Shown one piece after another: positions 29,235 to 30,839 of a DNA stretch of 30,839 nucleotides. Below the pieces are notes generated by a model that saw nothing but the letters and a program-made list of their open reading frames with translations, was not told the origin of the DNA and searched no databases. This DNA comes from Flavobacteriales bacterium UBA5081. Lineage in GTDB: Bacteria > Bacteroidota > Bacteroidia > Flavobacteriales_E > Vicingaceae. The position numbers and the translations under genes were made by a program. The stretch lies in NCBI GenBank assembly GCA_002415785.1, contig DIAJ01000018.1, positions 1 through 30,839 on the forward strand, in the 5' to 3' direction. How positions within the stretch are numbered: the stretch's first letter is position 1; the number at the start of each line of letters is the position of its first letter.

Positions 29235-30684
29235 CTTTACTGTCTTTAACTGCAATTTTTAAAGCTTTTAATTTGTCTCTTATTTGATCTGCCGTAGCAT
29301 AATCTTTTTGCTCTTTGGCTGCTTTTCTAAAGGCTAAAACCAGCTGCATAACATCGTCTAATACTTCATTTTTTGTGCCCTCATTTTTCTCCATTTTTAA
29401 TCCTAAAATATCGAAATAGAAAGTGTGATAAGTCTTTTTGAAATGAGCTAAATCCTTTTCAGTTAATCTTTCATCTCCTTTTTCAAGAGCAGCAATCCAC
29501 TTTAGTCCGTCAAAAAGTTTTGCAATGGCAATGGGTGAATTAAAGTCGTCGTTCATGGCTTGATAAAGTTCATCTTCAAACGCTTTAACATCAATGGTAG
29601 AGTTGTTAGAAGCCTTTAAGTTTTCTAAACGAAGTACACCCTTTTGTAAACGATCTAAGCCTTTTGAAGCAGCTTCTAAAGCTTCATTCGAAAAATCCAA
29701 TGTACTTCTGTAGTGTGATTGAAGAATGAAAAATCGAACAGTCATTGGCGAATATGCACGATCCAATTGAAAGTTATCACCGCTAAATAACTCATGGCAA
29801 AATATTCCGTTTCCGAGTGATTTTCCCATTTTCTGACCGTTTATGGTCACCATGTTATTATGAAGCCAATAGTTGGCAAAAGCTTTATCCGTATGAGCTT
29901 CGGCTTGAGCGATTTCGCATTCATGATGCGGAAAAGCATTTTCTAAACCACCTCCGTGAATGTCAAAGTTGTCGCCTAAGTACTTTTGACTCATTACGGT
30001 ACATTCAATGTGCCAGCCAGGATAACCTTTCCCCCACGGACTGTTCCATTGCATCAAATGAGTGGGTTCCGCTTTTTTCCAAAGGGCAAAATCAACGGCG
30101 TTTCGCTTTTCAGACTGACCTTCTAAACTGCGGTTGGCAGCACCCTCCATCATTTCTTCAATGTTTCTTCCGGAGAGTTTTCCGTAGTCGTGCTTTTCGT
30201 TATATTTCGCTACATCAAAATAAACTGAACCATTTACTTCGTAAGCATAGCCTTTTTTTATCAAGTCCTCAATGATTTCAATTTGCTCGGGAATATGTCC
30301 TGAAGGTCTTGGGTAAATCGAAGCACGTTCAACATTCAATGCATCCATATCTCTAAAGTAGTTGTGCATGTACTTTTCAACTACCGCCATCGGATCTACT
30401 TTCTCCAGACGAGATTGCTTGGCAATTTTATCATCTCCCTCATCGGCATCGTCGGTTAGGTGTCCTACATCTGTAATGTTTTGAACATATTTAACTTTCG
30501 GAAAAATGTGTTTTAAATAGCGGTAAATTAGATCGAATGAAACATACGATTTGGCATGCCCTAAATGTGCATCGCCATAAACGGTTGGTCCGCAAACGTA
30601 CATCCCAATAACTTCAGGGTCAATGGGCTTGAATACTTCTTTTTTTCTGCTCAGGGTATTGTACAGAACCAAATCCGATTTCAT
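29206..30684 (-). CDS. cysS: cysteinyl-tRNA synthetase
   Basis: This 492-residue class I synthetase charges tRNA-Cys with cysteine. The first zinc ligand and the HIGH-type motif appear as YVCGPTVYGDAHLGH (Cys31; His40-Leu-Gly-His43). Further zinc ligands come from GWHIECTVM and the GGGLENAFPHHECEIAQAE block. The KMSKS loop appears as KMGKSLGN. The C-terminal helical anticodon region ends in the EWHFED tail. The start is the ATG at 30684. A longer frame with TTG at 30723 begins inside a TTTCTTTG sequence (30721-30728) that resembles the -7 promoter. The M28 gene overlaps its 3' end. Confidence 0.96.
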   Translation of the reverse strand: MKSDLVLYNTLSRKKEVFKPIDPEVIGMYVCGPTVYGDAHLGHAKSYVSFDLIYRYLKHIFPKVKYVQNITDVGHLTDDADEGDDKIAKQSRLEKVDPMAVVEKYMHNYFRDMDALNVERASIYPRPSGHIPEQIEIIEDLIKKGYAYEVNGSVYFDVAKYNEKHDYGKLSGRNIEEMMEGAANRSLEGQSEKRNAVDFALWKKAEPTHLMQWNSPWGKGYPGWHIECTVMSQKYLGDNFDIHGGGLENAFPHHECEIAQAEAHTDKAFANYWLHNNMVTINGQKMGKSLGNGIFCHELFSGDNFQLDRAYSPMTVRFFILQSHYRSTLDFSNEALEAASKGLDRLQKGVLRLENLKASNNSTIDVKAFEDELYQAMNDDFNSPIAIAKLFDGLKWIAALEKGDERLTEKDLAHFKKTYHTFYFDILGLKMEKNEGTKNEVLDDVMQLVLAFRKAAKEQKDYATADQIRDKLKALKIAVKDSKDGAEWHFED

Positions 30685-30720
30685 CTTGCTATTTATTTTG
30701 AGGGTTTTGAAAACAAAACA

Positions 30721-30728
30721 CAAAGAAA
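30721..30728 (-). promoter_or_regulatory. probable -7 promoter element for cysS
   Basis: The minus strand reads TTTCTTTG, seven of eight matches to TAnnTTTG, 36 bases before the ATG at 30684. The rest of 30729-30839 shows no ORF or RNA that I can support. Confidence 0.35.
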
Positions 30729-30839
30729 CGAAATTTCAATGGGACTATAGTTTCAACTCTCGCGCTATATTATATGGTTATAAGTATCGGAAAATTTCTT
30801 CTTTCTTTTGACTTCTAAATAAACATCCATATTTAATTA

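Noticed and set aside
29817..30275. A 152-codon plus-strand frame opposite cysS
   Set aside because: The minus strand encodes conserved synthetase motifs throughout this stretch; the antisense translation looks like nothing known.

Overview
The window comes from an AT-rich Bacteroidota genome, most likely Flavobacteriales-like; I cannot place it more finely. Four lines of evidence support this. Two proteins end in type IX secretion (T9SS) sorting domains. Families typical of the phylum are present (DUF3078, DUF2141, DUF4197). Several genes have a TAnnTTTG -7 promoter element just upstream. Nearly every signal peptidase I substrate has glutamine as its predicted first mature residue. Thirty protein-coding genes are supported. 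I see no tRNA, rRNA, CRISPR array, insertion sequence or prophage.

Layout. Positions 1-794 hold the 3' part of a HaeIII-type restriction endonuclease gene cut by the window edge. Positions 1009-2847 (minus) hold a DUF3078 outer-membrane protein and an MscS channel. Positions 2941-6106 (plus) hold a membrane-anchored metallophosphoesterase, an unknown membrane protein, a VapBC-type toxin-antitoxin pair and a DUF2141 protein. Positions 6211-8121 (minus) encode a seven-repeat beta-propeller T9SS cargo protein, bracketed by three REP-like palindromic units. Positions 8371-12968 (minus) carry a DUF4197 lipoprotein, a four-helix membrane protein, a PhoD-like phosphatase, a CPA-type antiporter and an exported protein of unknown function. 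A divergent XRE-type regulator with membrane helices follows at 13182.

Positions 13749-18403 (minus) are core housekeeping: rseP, the yicC-gmk-nadD operon, an EamA transporter and an ArsC/Spx-like protein. Positions 18455-23668 (plus) encode a YbhN-like membrane protein, a PLP-dependent cystathionine gamma-synthase/lyase, a short-chain dehydrogenase and a secreted M43 metalloprotease, ending in a strong intrinsic terminator. Positions 23926-30684 (minus) encode a small cysteine-containing exported protein, a lipoprotein, DNA polymerase I, an M28-family lipoprotein that looks like a glutaminyl cyclase, and cysteinyl-tRNA synthetase.

How it fits together. Most of the window is envelope biology plus housekeeping. 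The clearest functional link is between the candidate glutaminyl cyclase at 28212-29234 and the six exported proteins here whose predicted mature N-terminus is Gln. The accessory signals are the restriction enzyme, the VapBC pair and the REP-flanked propeller gene. I did not find a convincing undescribed multi-gene system; the most worthwhile leads are listed as findings. No gene-free stretch exceeds 300 bases. The longest are 23669-23925, 8122-8370, 795-1008 and 12969-13181, and their contents are described in the entries.
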